From contig OX359249.1 in NCBI GenBank assembly GCA_947179485.1, positions 36,690,250-36,754,249 on the forward strand: a stretch of 64,000 nt of DNA, given 5' to 3'. A program made the position numbers and the translations under genes. Numbering within the stretch: position 1 is the stretch's first letter; each line of letters starts with the position of its first letter. This stretch comes from Allacma fusca (Eukaryota; Arthropoda; Collembola; Symphypleona; Sminthuridae). Positions 1 to 12,300 of the stretch are shown piece after piece. The notes under the pieces were generated by a model. It was not told the origin of the DNA. It worked only from the letters and a program-made list of their open reading frames with translations, and did no database searches.

Positions 1-936
1 TAAACTGCAAAATTGGATGCATGATAATTTCGTTAGCATTAATACATCAAAAACTATGTACATTATATTTAACAAAGCAACAAAGTCCATTGAAACTGAT
101 TGTACATTAACTATAAATGGTGAACTACTTGAACGTGTTTGGTCATTTAAGTACCTTGGGGTTATTCTTGACGATAAACTCACCTTTAAGGAACATTTTG
201 AATATGTCCTGAAAAAGGTATCTTTGTCTATGAGTGCTGTATTGAAGATTCGCCGATATCTAAACCTTAAAACTCAATGTATGTTAATTAATTCGTTTGT
301 TTTTTCACATATAGATTATTGTCTCCTATGCTGGAGTAATGTATGTAAGTCTCGAATTGACTATCTTCAAGCTAAACTAGACAAATTCCTAATCACTCTA
401 TATGTCAGAAAAAGGACAGTCCGTCAACCGGTACTTAATGTTGTGTATGAGTATTACAATGTACTTACTATACAGGAACGAATATTTTTTTATTGTAACA
501 AATTCACTTTTTTACTTTTGCACTACGGTCAACACATAAACTATATCAATGGATTACTTATAGCAAAGTACGTTCCTGGCAGACTTCGTTCTTCCGGCTA
601 CATTTCTTTATACCACCCGATGACTAAGCTAGCTGTTGCTCAGAAAAACATCATGTACTTATGTGTGAGTTTTTGGAACACGCTCCCCGGTAACCTTAGA
701 ATGCGGTATTGTTTTCGTAGCGTTTTTCATAATGAGCTATTTAAATACATACTTACTAAACGAAATGACTTTGTTCACTGAATGATTTTATTGGATTTTT
801 GTAATGACACGGTTCCTTATATTTTTGATTTGTATTTTCACACTGATTGGATCCAGTAATGTCTGGGGTGAAAACCAATACATGTATTGACTCCTTTGAC
901 ATTGAAATAAAGAATAATAAATAAATAAATAAATAA
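1..936 (+). mobile_element. 3' end of a non-LTR retrotransposon (LINE)
   Basis: An open frame runs from the window edge (base 2) to a stop at 779-781 and gives the last ~258 residues of a reverse transcriptase. An SINTSKT stretch and the FKYLGVILDD motif near the start are typical of the region after the RT palm and thumb in Jockey/CR1-like LINEs. FWNTLPGNLR near the end is the usual C-terminal signature of these proteins. A short 3' UTR follows with an AATAAA-type signal near 905, ending in a tandem AATA tail at about 913-937. The catalytic palm lies outside the window. The tail abuts a BEL/Pao pol fragment, so the LINE inserted into that element. Family assignment below the LINE level is not possible here. 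Confidence 0.85.
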
Positions 937-1263
937 ATGGCTGATCACTTCTGGAGTAGATGGCTTAAGGAATATTTGCCAACTCTAACTCGAAGAACTA
1001 AGTGGTTTAAGAAAGTGGAGCCTGTGAAAGTAGGTGACATTGTTTTAGTTTTGGATAAAGATGCACCACGTAATACATGGCCAAAGGGGAGAGTCATTCA
1101 TTGTCATCCTGGACGAGATGGTCAAGTCAGAGTAGTAGATGTAAAGATTGGAGAAGACGTATTTAGACGCCCCGTTGCTCGACTCTGCGTTCTAGATGTT
1201 CACAAATCGGGTGAAAAGAATACTTCTTTTACGGAGGAGAATATTGTTACTGGCGCAGAATAA
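937..1263 (+). pseudogene. BEL/Pao retrotransposon pol C-terminus (DUF5641-like)
   Basis: The 108-residue frame begins ADHFWSRWLKEYLPTL and contains NTWPKGRVIHCHPGRDGQVR followed by RPVARLCVLDV. This is the characteristic C-terminal domain after the integrase in BEL/Pao polyproteins. Everything upstream of it is missing because the LINE tail sits directly before it. The apparent ATG is therefore just the first in-frame codon, not a real start. It ends in TAA at 1261-1263. The sequence that follows should be 3' UTR or LTR, but I cannot define LTR borders. It is a relic with no evidence of function. Confidence 0.85.
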
Positions 1264-1266
1264 TAG

Positions 1267-1582
1267 TATTTATTAGAAATTAGATAAGTATTATAATTGT
1301 ATGTATAGGAGCATGATTTCGGACAGTTTTGTGTAGAATTAAATGCACTTTAAAATAAGCCATTGCACTGTATTGTCGGAGCAATGGTACTTTAGTATCC
1401 TTTGGGTTTATGGGGTAATATTGTAAGTAATTCAGATTAATAGAATGTATTACTAATTAAGATAATTATTATAATTGTAATTATAATAATATAATTTCGG
1501 ACAGTTTTGTTTAGAATTAAATGCTCTTTAAAATGAGCCATTGCACTGTATTGTTGGAGCTGTGGAAATTTAGTATCCTTTG
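1267..1582. repeat. 178-bp direct tandem repeat, two copies
   Basis: Sequence at about 1267-1404 recurs at about 1445-1582 with a constant offset of 178 bp. Shared landmarks are ATTTCGGACAGTTTTGT (1316 and 1494), CCATTGCACTGTATTGT, and AGTATCCTTTG (1394 and 1572). The copies differ by scattered substitutions. Position just after the BEL/Pao pol end suggests 3' UTR or LTR sequence, which is inference. From 1590 to 2050 I see only AT-rich sequence without genes. Confidence 0.75.
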
Positions 1583-2049
1583 ATTTAAGTAAACATTTAA
1601 TGTAAATTAGTCTGGATTGTTAAAATTTAGCAAAATGTACTATTGATATGAAATGAAATTGATTATCAAATCAAATGTAATAATTTAAAGTAATGCAATA
1701 ATATGATTGGTAATTTACTAATTCACAATGTAATCAAATTGATGCAATGATATTATGATTGATAGTAGAAATGAAATAAAGATCAGATTGCTTTTAGAGT
1801 TTATCAAAGACGGATGTGCTTCTGATTTCTCTTACTTTTTCATTTTGTAGTAAAAGTGATTGCAAGTGAAAATAATCGTAATCTCACGAAGCTAAAGATA
1901 GCTGTAGTTAAAGCTTACAACTTTAACTTGTATTTAAATTGAAGTCCACAGTTTACTCTGTGGTGGTCCTTCGTAATCCTATATATTTGAGTTTCATAGA
2001 CAAGTTAACTGACCCGATTGACTATAATGACTGATGCGTCAAATAACAA

Positions 2050-2335
2050 TCGTTGACCTTTTTTTGGCAGGTATTTTCAAATTTATTTTGTGGTTGTGTT
2101 TCAGGGAAATTTGTTAAGCAAACAGGGATTTTTGGATTGATTGGCCTAATTTGGCAGGGATTTCACCTCTTGTAAGGGATTTTTTTGCCAACAGGGATTT
2201 TGAAAATCGTTGATCTTTTTTCAGCAGGAATTTTTGAAATCGTTGAGGACCTTCCAGCAGTGAGATAATAGTCGGCAGGGAAATTCAGAAAAATGATCTT
2301 CCAGGGAGATTTACAAAAATCCGACCCCTGACTAG
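2050..2335 (+). repeat. Cluster of degenerate CAGGGATTT motifs
   Basis: About eight variants of cAGGGAwTTt occur within 285 bp, often followed by a stretch like gaaaatcgttga. The spacing is irregular, so this is a degraded short-period repeat or satellite-like patch and not a clean tandem array. No coding potential is seen. Bases 2336-2740 hold nothing I can name. Confidence 0.55.
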
Positions 2336-2741
2336 TATTAATAATAATTTATTATCATGTGCATCAATCAATGTACACAAAAATTCCGCAGCTTTCATTA
2401 TGCTTAATTTCATTGAAATCGAATGGGTATACTAGTGAATTTATTTAAAGCAATTAAATTTTTTCCCCTTGTGGTTTGGATTTGGAAATAGCCAATCTGC
2501 GCGATTTTTTAGAGGAAATACGGAAATCCTACAGGCGACACAGCAACAACTGACCATCAGGCTGAGATAAGGGGGATTAAAAAACGTTTAAAAGGGGACC
2601 GGATGGGTGTTGTAGATGTTTACGAAGCTGCACTTCATTGAGCCGAAGCTGTAAGTGGCCGATGTGTTTTGCTCAGTTGAGAACCTCACGTTCACGTGTG
2701 TTGAATATGTCATTGTGAGATATTTATTGGCTGTTGGTTGG

Positions 2742-3335
2742 GGCTTGGGACCAGGCATATTCAATGTCGGGTTGATACTTGCCCCGCCGAGTTGTAAGGT
2801 GATTCGGTTGGCCGTTAATTAAATTAAAAATATTCGATGACAGAATAATAATGTTTTCATAAATAATTGAGATTTTTTCATGCATTTTTTTCAAATTATT
2901 TTAACTCTATTTTCTTTTTTTTTTTGAAATTTCTGTCATGCAATTTTTTTCATTTGTATTTGCGCTTTCACTACGCTTTAAATTACTTCACAATATTACT
3001 GGACATTATTAAATAAGGACGTTATATCATTTGAATCTCTCCATAACAATACATAACATCATTCTAGAATTCAAGGCATTGCACGTAGGGGCGAAGCAAA
3101 CTTGAAAATCCATACTGCGAATGTCGTGGTGTTATGCTTACTATCCGGTACATACCTAACGAACTGTTATCTCCATGCAATTCAAACTTTTGTAAATTAA
3201 AAAGGGTAAATTAGGCAAAGCGTAAGAGGTTTATTGTTTTTGAAAGAAATCGAGTTCTCAACTTGATCTCAAAAATAAATGAGATTCGTATAAACACGAA
3301 TGGATGTTAGTATAAATATTCGGGCCCTTATTTAT
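2742..3335 (+). repeat. Left arm of a long-distance inverted repeat
   Basis: This segment matches the reverse complement of about 17,470-18,262. Shared blocks include CAGGCATATTC, GTCGGGTTGATACTTG, GCCGAGTTGTAAGGTGATTC, GCGCTTTAAATTACTTCAC, AAGGCATTGCA, GGGGCGAAGCAAACTTGA and CTGCGAATGTCGTGGTGT. The two arms are clearly diverged, and the right one carries about 270 extra bases in the middle. They could be the terminal repeats of one ~15.5-kb element or two unrelated inverted copies of a dispersed repeat; the outer borders do not settle this. Confidence 0.75.
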
Positions 3336-3339
3336 GTCG

Positions 3340-4650
3340 TTTCATACTTGTCGTTTGCTCATAGAAAGGTTCACAAAGACAAAATGATCCAGATGCGTTT
3401 TGAGCTGCTGTATGGAACAACTCTTCGGGAAAAATGTTTGTTTATTGCACTTCATGAAGCTTTACAGTGCAAGCAAGACTCCTTTATAAGAGTAATTTTC
3501 TTTACCAGGAAAAATATATTAGGAACAAAAATATTTGTGTTTGCTCAAGATTTTTAGTTTGTCCAAACTTTTTCTCACCATCTAAAGTGTAAGAAAAATT
3601 TCAGTACGACATAAAAAATAAAAACTGCTTTACTTCACTTTCTTGTTACCGTAAATCTTGAACAATCTTGAAAATGTAAGAATTTAATATTTTTACCATC
3701 CCTCTTCGAATAGGCTTGGAGGTTTCTTAGCGAACTATAAACGTGGGGGGAGGCGAAGTTAATTAACACGACTTAATTAAAAGGTGCAGACAAATAATTG
3801 CAAAGATGTCCTTATTAGCTTTCGACATTGTTTCAGATTTTAGTTTTTTACAAGTGACCACAAAGACAAAAAAATTAGCAAACTCAGAAGAATACTTCCA
3901 CCAGTGAATGTTTCAATTGTCTCTATCTTGACTGAGTTACATGGAGTATCAGATAAATCAATTGATAATGATTATCCCGTACGCTACGCAAATGTAGCGC
4001 AGCATCATTTGGTATTAAAAACAGATGTGTGCATGTAGCTGGGCTAGACTGTATTATAACGATAGCCACATTTGATGACTTACAATGTGATATATCTTAA
4101 TTAGAGCAGCAAGAACAAAGCTGGGATGTAAGGGGACATTTGTACATCATTTGTTTATAAAATGCCAACTTTATTGTCTTTCACTACTTCAGTCCTCATT
4201 ATAATAGTGTTACAATGAGCTTTACATTGCAATTATTTGAAACTTATCCCGTTTTATCTTAACCTTATTTACTTGACTATATGGAGGAAAGATAGCAAGG
4301 TTACGTAAAAGATTGTATCCCACGAATTGAGGGTGCACCAATTAAATTAAACTAATTACCAAGAGACAGCTAACTACAAGTACATTCCACAGAACCCAAC
4401 ATTTTACTTTTGCTCACCTCCGCAACGGACGGGACACCTGACTTTGAAACCATTGCTGGACTATTCCTGAAGTTTATGATTTGTGGTTACACAATTCCGG
4501 ATTGCGGTATATATGCCTAAATTATACCAACGCTAGTGCTCATTTTATTTAGTTGTAGACGACAGGGAAACAAAAGGGATACTTATAAGAACAAATACGT
4601 CTCCAATACATGTGTTCCAAATTATAATTGTGACTGTTTACCCGTCTTAT
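3340..4650. other. Intergenic, no gene seen
   Basis: AT-rich sequence with only short, unconvincing open frames on either strand. It is the 3' flank of the hAT-like gene that ends at 4653. I found no RNA gene, and no terminal repeat that would close a hAT element here. Confidence 0.6.
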
Positions 4651-4652
4651 TA

Positions 4653-7600
4653 TTAATCTATACCTTCCTCCTCAGCTGCATCACATTCCTGAATATTTTC
4701 AGTTTCATTTATATCCACGTCGTTTTCGGTTATCAGTTGATCCCAATCTTCGCGTGAAAGCCGCTTGCCTCGTCTGCTTAAATCGTTTGCCCTAGAATGA
4801 CCTCGCATAATGAATGCCTTTGCGTACTTCATGGTGTTCAACTCATTCAAATTTTTTTCCCCATTAATTTTAACCCTGAGAATAGATTCTACAGTCTTTG
4901 GATATAATAAATAACGTTGCTTCGTTTTAGTACGAGTGTATATTCCCAGAACCCTTTCCGTTTCTGCATTACTAGCGCTGACTAATAGCACTTTAGCCAT
5001 CATGTCTCTGGTAGTATTTTTGAATGATGCATTGCTTGACGGTTTGAGAAAAAATCTCCAGAAATCTTCTGGAGTCTTCAGTTGCATTTCCTTAAATTTT
5101 GAATGAGCAACAATTGATACCAGAAGTACTTTCCAGTCCTGACTTAAATCCATCGAATTCAGTCCCCAGTTAAGATCTTGGTTAAGTTTTAAAATATCAG
5201 ATGTTCCGTAAACTTTAGAGTCATTAACCACGTTTGGAAATTTACGTGGATCGAAAACGTCAAACCCGTCGCGCGGATCCTCTGGAAAATAGAACAGATT
5301 TTGAGCAATGAATTCGTCTATGTATTTATTTTGGTTTTCGAATAGATAGAATCCGTTGCCATTTCTGGAACTACTAAGTCGGAATCCATTAAACGTTACA
5401 GGTTTTTTTTCAAATTCTTGTAAGCTGACTACCTGGCTGTTATTTGAACTGACAGACGAAAGAATAAATGATTGGACGGTTTCCGTTGGTCTGTTTTTCA
5501 TTGACTTCAAAATACCTAGAAATTGTACTCGCATTTCCGTTTTGGCAATTAGTGTAGCTCCTCGTTTCTCGACCTGAAGAGACATATCACCTATCACACG
5601 GCCGATGTCGTAAAGAAATCCCAAGTGAGATAAAAAAATCGGGTCAGTCAGATCTCGGAGCAATGAGTATGCAGTACTGCGAGCCTTTGAATTAAAATCC
5701 AGATTATTTTTTATTGCTTCGGTTGCTTTCGTTATATATTTCCAGTTCAAAACAAATGTTTTGTAAGCACGTAGATTGCCAGATACCCATCGTATTTCAT
5801 GAGTTCGCTTCCATTCAAACGGGTGTCCACCCTGCTTAATAGTCAAATCTCTCAAAAAAGACTTACTTTTAGGTGATTTGCTATACGTTTTGTGAGCTTT
5901 ATTTACAACAGTTGCGACATTTTGAAGCTCTGGAAATTTACGAACTGTATTTCTGTACAGAAGAGATTCTCTATGGTTATCACACCAATGTTTCATAATT
6001 GTTCTACCCGTAAAATTATTCATACGTCGATTAAATACATTAAAAATATTTAATCCGCCATCTGATGTGACAGAAACCAGTGAATTCTGAAAAAATTCTG
6101 ACAGACCATCTTTATCTAATTCGTTTTTTAGCGAATCAAATACTACATCCCCCTTTTCTCCTTCTCTTAGATGAAGAATCTTGTATAGTTTGATGAAATT
6201 GCCTTCTTCGGCGCCTTCGACCATAAATAGTATTGCTACGATTGTTTCAGACGATATGTCGCTGGTACCATCAAGTAGTAAGGAAAGTTTAGGTCGAACT
6301 TTCAAAAGGTATTCCACAAATTCTTGATGCATGCTATCGCTAAGAGATTCAATGATTGCCCGGATTCCGTTACCATTTGAATATAGATGACCGATGTCAA
6401 CATGAAAATATTTGAGGAGATCCGTTAATTTTTCAAAATTATAGAAACTTAATCCAATTTCCACGGCCTGCTTTGTAATAGCAATCATAGCTCTTGTACT
6501 ACTTATGTAGTCAAAAAATGGACCAGGCTCGTTTTCAAATGTGTTCTGTAGCTCAGTACTCCGTAATCCGCTATCATAAAGCTTAAACCATTGAACAGAG
6601 AGCTGGTGGTAAATGCTGTCTTTATGCTCCATCATTTTTTTACGGTTATTACCCCACCTATTTTTGAAGTGATAGTCCATTACACCTGTTGTCATCATGT
6701 CGGTAATCATTACAGAGTTTGGTCTTTCAAAAATAATGTTTTGAAGAAGTAATGTTTTGCAAAGCCTGCAAATGAACTTCTTCGTTTCCGGAATAAAATG
6801 AAACCAATAGCACACATCTTGCTGAAGTATATCCTTCGTATTCATCGGTGAGCCTTCAAGCGAAGCAATTTCATTGAGCACCATTGTCGGGAATCTATCA
6901 CAACCATTTTCATACCATACAAAAGGTTTTTCCATTTCCAAGTTTCTTTCAAATTCAATCTGATCAATAATATTTAACTTGTACTTGGGTTGCCTGCATG
7001 AATCATTGTTCTGACATATGTCATTTGATTCTGTAAATTCAGCATTTGTGTTCACATTCACTGTTTCGACAAGATCGTGGCAAACTGTTTGATTATCACC
7101 TTCGAAGATAGATACACTGTTTTCATTGACGTTTTCTGATAAAGCCAAGGCCAACTGGTTACGGTAATTTAAGTCAGAAGTTATTACCCCAAAAGTGTTT
7201 TCCTGGTCCTCGAGAAAAGACTTACACGGTAAGGTTAATTCACCCAAGTAAACATCATTAGAAACATTCCTATACGGTAATAAACTGTCAATGCTGAAGT
7301 CCAACGCGTCATTACAGTGGTTAGGCTCACCGGGTGTGGGAGTAGCATATTTAAATAAACTTGGCTGGAAAGGCATTGTTCGTTTCGAAATTTCCAATGA
7401 CGAACATCGCGAAAGACCAAAGTCGGTTTGATTATGCACGAACCAATCACGTAACAAAATACCAACCTCTTCAGGATAAACGAAATATAACGAGAAATAT
7501 CGACAAAACTGGTACATGGTTTTGGACCCGTATTGGTAGAAATCTTGTAGATATTTTGTTATCTTTGCCCTCATTTTGGAATCTACTTCAGTTCGAATAT

Positions 7601-8378
7601 ATTGACCTCCGTTTTTATTTAACTTCACGTTTTCTAAAACCTTTGGCTTTTCGTTGTATATCAGTGCCAAACCAACAGGGTAATCGACACCTGTAGGAAA
7701 TTTGGGATTTTCAGATGGCCGTCCGGACGGTACTAACTGACAATTTTCTCTCTTCAAATCCGGACTCCAGATATCGGTTCCAATCAGGTAAGACCAATAC
7801 TTGCGAATCTGTTTTATTCTTTTGTTGCCTTGTTTCATAAAAACGATATTTTCCCTTTCTTTAAGCCGAGTGCCCTCAAAGGAACAAACACCTATTAAAT
7901 ATCCATCAGCTGCTATGAACAGCAGTTTACCACCTTTCATATCTGCCGACTTCGACCATTTGTTGTTGTCCTCGCAATACCTACTCAACTCAATGTACTG
8001 CTTAACGTCCGTATTTTCAGTGAACAAGTTGATTTCGTCGATGAGAAGTCGGCAGCCAGTTTCTCTAAATGTGTGATCCGGAATGTCTGTTGCGGATTTC
8101 CGGGGAGTCGACAACACATGACTGAGTATTGCAGATATGCTGAAAATCATGAAATAGTAGGATTAGAGTCGCGCACAATATCACAAAAATATTACTAACA
8201 TGGCAATATCTTCCTTTATCAAATTCAACGCTGTCTGTACACATTTGAAACGAACAGCTCGAATCACCACACAGTGCATGACACAATGCTGTCGTAGCCA
8301 TTGGGTTTCTGTCTGACGTCGGCGTGTCAAGCCTAAACGAAATTGCGACATGCCGTTCGCCTTGCTAAACCGTACCAT
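4653..8378 (-). CDS. hAT-like transposase (intact, two exons, long N-terminal extension)
   Basis: Exon 1 is 8378-8200 and exon 2 is 8139-4653, joined through a 61-bp GT-AG intron that keeps frame, for 1,221 residues. The C-terminal part carries hAT hallmarks: a zinc-finger-like patch with CRLC near residue 518 and an EHKDSIYH stretch, LLLDGTSD near 681, VTSDGG near 752, RWVSGNLRAY near 841, and the hAT dimerisation block SASNAETERVLGIYTRTKTK near 1,115. It resembles the ZNF862/KIAA1586-type hAT proteins in layout. Roughly the first 440 residues match no domain I recognise. The frame has no internal stop over 3.5 kb while neighbouring transposons are broken. That suggests either recent activity or use by the host; I cannot tell which. 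No flanking terminal repeats were found. Confidence 0.8.
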
Positions 8379-10152
8379 AATACAAGCCTATAACCAATCA
8401 CACCAGTTATAAGACATATCATAGAGTTTTATGGCTCTCAAAGGCGCAATCCTAGCCGTACATTTAAGGGAGTCGTTGCTGCAGTACTGCTCATCGTTAG
8501 TGTAGTTGTTAATCCCTCAAAACCTCTAAAAATTAACTAGTTTTCTATTGTAGAATGTTGAATAAATCACCATGTTTAATTTTTCCCATTATTCGCTTGA
8601 CAAACAAAAGTGCGATTTTCGATTTTGGTGTGAACTGTAAGGTTTATAACCTTCACCGAGTTCAATGAGAAGATATAACGTGCTGACAATTAAAGTAACA
8701 AACGTGGTTATATTGAATATTTTAGTATTAACGGATATGTAGTACATCTGTATACAATTAATTATCTGGGAAAATTTCTGTCACGAACCAGAAATTCCAC
8801 AAATGTATTTAGTTTTTTCTGCTTACAGCCTGATCCACTTTTGTGATATTTAAATACTCAAACTACTATTAAGAACTAGTAGATCACAGTTTTATTATGT
8901 CAGTATTAATTGCTTACCATAATAAAGCGTTCAGGTTCATCATATCAAACGAAATCCACTTATGTAAGCTCTGAAAATGTTTTGATCGTTACCTGTATCC
9001 TTTAAAATAAATAAAAAATTATGCTGGTAATATAAAAACACAGTAATAATATTTAGTATAGCGCTGCGATTCTAGTAAACTATAACAGGTAAAATATCCA
9101 AAACTGAAATTAAATATAAAATATTGTCCTCAAATGGAATGTGGGTCAAATTTAGCATTTCTACTTTAAAAATGTACTGATAACATTCCGCATTCAGAAT
9201 TGCATTTTTTGGGTTACGTAACCATTTTCCAAAGCGAATAAAAGTATTGACAAATACTTATGTTAAATTCAAAATTATTAAGATAGAAAAATAGATAACC
9301 TGAAGTGTGGTGGGCGTATTGTTCGTGGTTCGTTTATTCCCGATGAGCCATTAAAATGTTTTTCGTCTCATTGATGAAATACGAGTAATATTTGGTGACA
9401 CAACTTGATAGCTACTGAGGAAGCTATTTACATTTCGTTATTGTTTTGCACTTTTCAAATACCCGACCGTTCTAGAGTCACAAAACTATATTGAAAGAAT
9501 TATTTTCAGTAAATTTGAAAAGGTTGATTGTGTACTTGATGTCAATTGATATTAGAAGAGGCCACGCACAACGTAAAAATCGGGAGGCAACTGGGCATGA
9601 TCTGTTTCCACAAATTATTTACATAGAATTTCTGTGACTAATGAAATTGCTATTGAAGGTTACAATACAACTCATGTTAAGTATCTTTTGTGAACGTTTA
9701 CACATAGAAGACACATTGTAAAACCATAAGCTTTGTTTTGCGGAATTTTGTTTATAATGCGTTATTATTGCTACTTGTAGATGCTAGGCTTGTTAGAAAC
9801 CCCGAACCTAAATTGTATGATTTCAAATATTTGCATAAACTTTGGCATTGTCAATCCATTTACGATGCAAGTTGATTTCCAATTTTCCCGTAGCATGTCT
9901 TAGAAAATAACGCGATCATACGGGCTGTTATCGTTAAGCCAAATACTTCCATACGTACATCACTTAGTAGTTGCTAAAAAAATAATTAGTAAAATTATAT
10001 TTATAACAAATTAATTAATCATTTTGGTCTGTGGTATAGACTGATATACTATCTAAACAACCTCTAAAACCGACCAGTGACTGATGAGCATAAGCTTTAT
10101 ATGGTTAATGGATTATCCGTTGGAAGACAAAATAAATTAAAATCCCACTAAG
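8379..10152. other. Upstream and intergenic region, no gene seen
   Basis: This is the 5' flank of the hAT-like gene followed by AT-rich sequence. There is no open frame of note and no recognisable RNA gene or repeat border. Any promoter of the hAT-like gene should lie just above 8378, but I see no clear core element. Confidence 0.5.
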
Positions 10153-10160
10153 TTTACATT

Positions 10161-10778
10161 TAGGAATGGGACTGTTCTGGTCCGGACCAGAAATTTTGGT
10201 CCGTTCTGGTCTGTTCCATGGACTGTTCCGGTCTGTTCCCTGGTTACGAAAGGACCAAAAGTATCTGGTCCAAGAACCTTGATAGACCAATTAAACCTGG
10301 TCCAGCTCAAAGAACAGACCAGAATGTTTGGTCCTCTGTTTGGCCCAGACCATTTGGAACGTTCAAGCATACATTTCAAATGGTCGGACCAGATTCGATA
10401 GATAAACCATTTAAGTATTTCCAATTCCCGCGAATTACAATTTTCAGAGCTTCATTCGTTTTCATTTTACTGACAATTTTACACTTTGTTTCAAATAATA
10501 AAATAAATTACTCAAAACATTATCTAAATTGTCAAATAATTGCATGTTGTGATCCTATAATGAACCTGTTCGGTCCTAATGGTCTGGTCTGTTCTGTTCC
10601 AGTCTAGTCCGAGTTATTTTGAGAAACAGAACTTATGTTCCTGTTCCAGCAATTTGTACGGACCAGATGTTTCCGGTCCTACAGTCTCCAAGACCTTATG
10701 GTCCTGGTCCTACACTGAGAACAGATAAAATGACCATTCCAAGAAATCCTGGAACATTCCGGAACAGTCCCACTCCTA
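10161..10778. mobile_element. hAT-type MITE with 8-bp target duplication
   Basis: The 618-bp element starts TAGGAATGGGACTGTTC and ends with the inverse of TAGGAGTGGGACTGTTC. It is flanked by TTTACATT (10153-10160) and TTTACAAT (10779-10786), an 8-bp duplication with one mismatch, as hAT elements make. Much of the inside is built from GGTCC and GGACC words facing both ways, so the ends can fold back on each other. The open frames in it are by-products of this repeat structure. No transposase is encoded. Confidence 0.8.
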
Positions 10779-10988
10779 TTTACAATTGCACTAATGAGTT
10801 ATTCATGTTTCGATTCTAAATTCAGGCAATCATGTAGCATGTGTATTGTTTGTGTTTCTACTATTACTTACTATTATTATTATAATGAGGGTTTCATCAG
10901 ATAAATATGAGCTATTGCTTCAATTTAATGCAACGTTGTAGCCATTATTGCCAGAGATGTTTGAATTTCACTGTGGAGCTTCATAATA

Positions 10989-11676
10989 CAGTCGACTCTC
11001 CTTATAGCGTCTCTCCCTATAGAGTCACTCTAACTATAAAGGCTTTCTGGGTTCCTCCCTCCCAAGCTACATTATATAATACTTTCTTCCTTTATAGCGT
11101 CACTCGTTATAACGTCAGTTCCTTTATAGTCACTTTCGTGTAGCCATAGGGTGAAAAGTGTACCCTTATTACGTCATGTTGACGTTACAAAGTGTCTAAA
11201 AAATCTAGGTAAACAACGCATCGGTGCTTTCATTTAAAGTCTTTTAATTCTGTCATTTAAAGTCTAAGCTGTCAGCGTCGTCATAAACGACTGGAAGGAA
11301 CGTCTTATTCTAAATGCATATATGTGCATGCGTGGTAAACGGCATTGAGGAAGTCCCATCCAGGAAAGTCCATATATCCAAGCTTAGAGATTCATTTTTG
11401 CATCCAGTAAAGACCTGATATTCATAGTTTCAACGGAATAACATTTTTAACTGGCGGGGGAAGCTTTGAAAAATATTATCATTTATTTATTTATATTTTT
11501 ATTTCGCATAGATACATAGTATGAGCTACTTAAATGAAACGAGTCTTGACTCCAATTTCCTTACAAACGAAAAATTTGCAATTAAAACATTTATTTTAAG
11601 TGCCTCTGTAACATCGTTCCCTTATAACGTCACTTTTCGGGAGATTTATTGATGTCGTTATAAAGAGAGTCGACGG
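10989..11676. mobile_element. Pogo/Tc1-like MITE with TA target site
   Basis: The 688-bp element begins CAGTCGACTCTCCTTATAGC and ends with the near-inverse, GAGAGTCGACGG, with TA on both sides (10987-10988 and 11677-11678). TTATAGCGTC and TTATAACGTC words recur in the subterminal parts. The end sequence and TA target fit the pogo/Tigger branch of Tc1/mariner. No transposase frame is present. Confidence 0.75.
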
Positions 11677-11899
11677 TATGACGAGTGTACTTATAAAGAA
11701 ATAACGAGTGGTACAAAGACATGCATTTCATGATAAATTAAATTGCTCCTCTTCCGGAGGAATCACTTTCGAATGTAGAAGAAAATTAGTTTTAATTAAA
11801 GTTAAATCAAGCAGGACAATTTATTATCGACTATAATTTAAGAAAGAGTAATGTCCAAGACATTCTACACGTGCATCTGTCCTAGGAATAAATATATTT

Positions 11900-12300
11900 G
11901 AGTATTGCCGGAGGAAATGTGTATGAGGGGATATGTCTTCGCACTCCTACCTGAGGGATGATGCTTGAATTCACTCGAAAATTGTTATTAGTATCAAGAG
12001 GGACAATTTATTATTGACTGCGGTTTGAAAGTGTATAATTTCCTAGACAAATTAACAAAGTCAGCTATCTAGTTCCAAAGGAACTAGAAGATGGCTCATT
12101 TTTATTTTACAGTGAATAATGCACATTTTATTCCTACCCTCACGTACACCCAGTGAAAAGATTTACAGGCCATAAAATAAAAGCCAGTGATAGTACCAGC
12201 CAGGCCACAAATATAGTGGCTACAACAGGGGCTTGAACTCAAGTGAAGGCAGGATTCTTTTCGGGGTGATCCCATATCATTCATACGCTGCCATATATTC
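11900..12300. repeat. Repeat R, left copy flanking the duplicated block
   Basis: This segment matches the starts of the two later units at about 13,920 and 15,937 with scattered differences, including landmarks CCTACCTGAGGGATGATGCTTG and CACAGTGAATAATRCACATTTTATTCC split across the unit. It appears to be a dispersed repeat present on both sides of the aldo-keto reductase fragment. Recombination between such copies would explain the tandem duplication next to it. Confidence 0.6.

Noticed and set aside
7361-8076. Plus-strand frames inside the hAT-like gene
   Set aside because: Shadows of the minus-strand 3.5-kb exon.
10105-10819. Overlapping frames on both strands near 10.2-10.8 kb
   Set aside because: They lie in the GGTCC-rich MITE, whose palindromic words open frames in several phases; no protein features.
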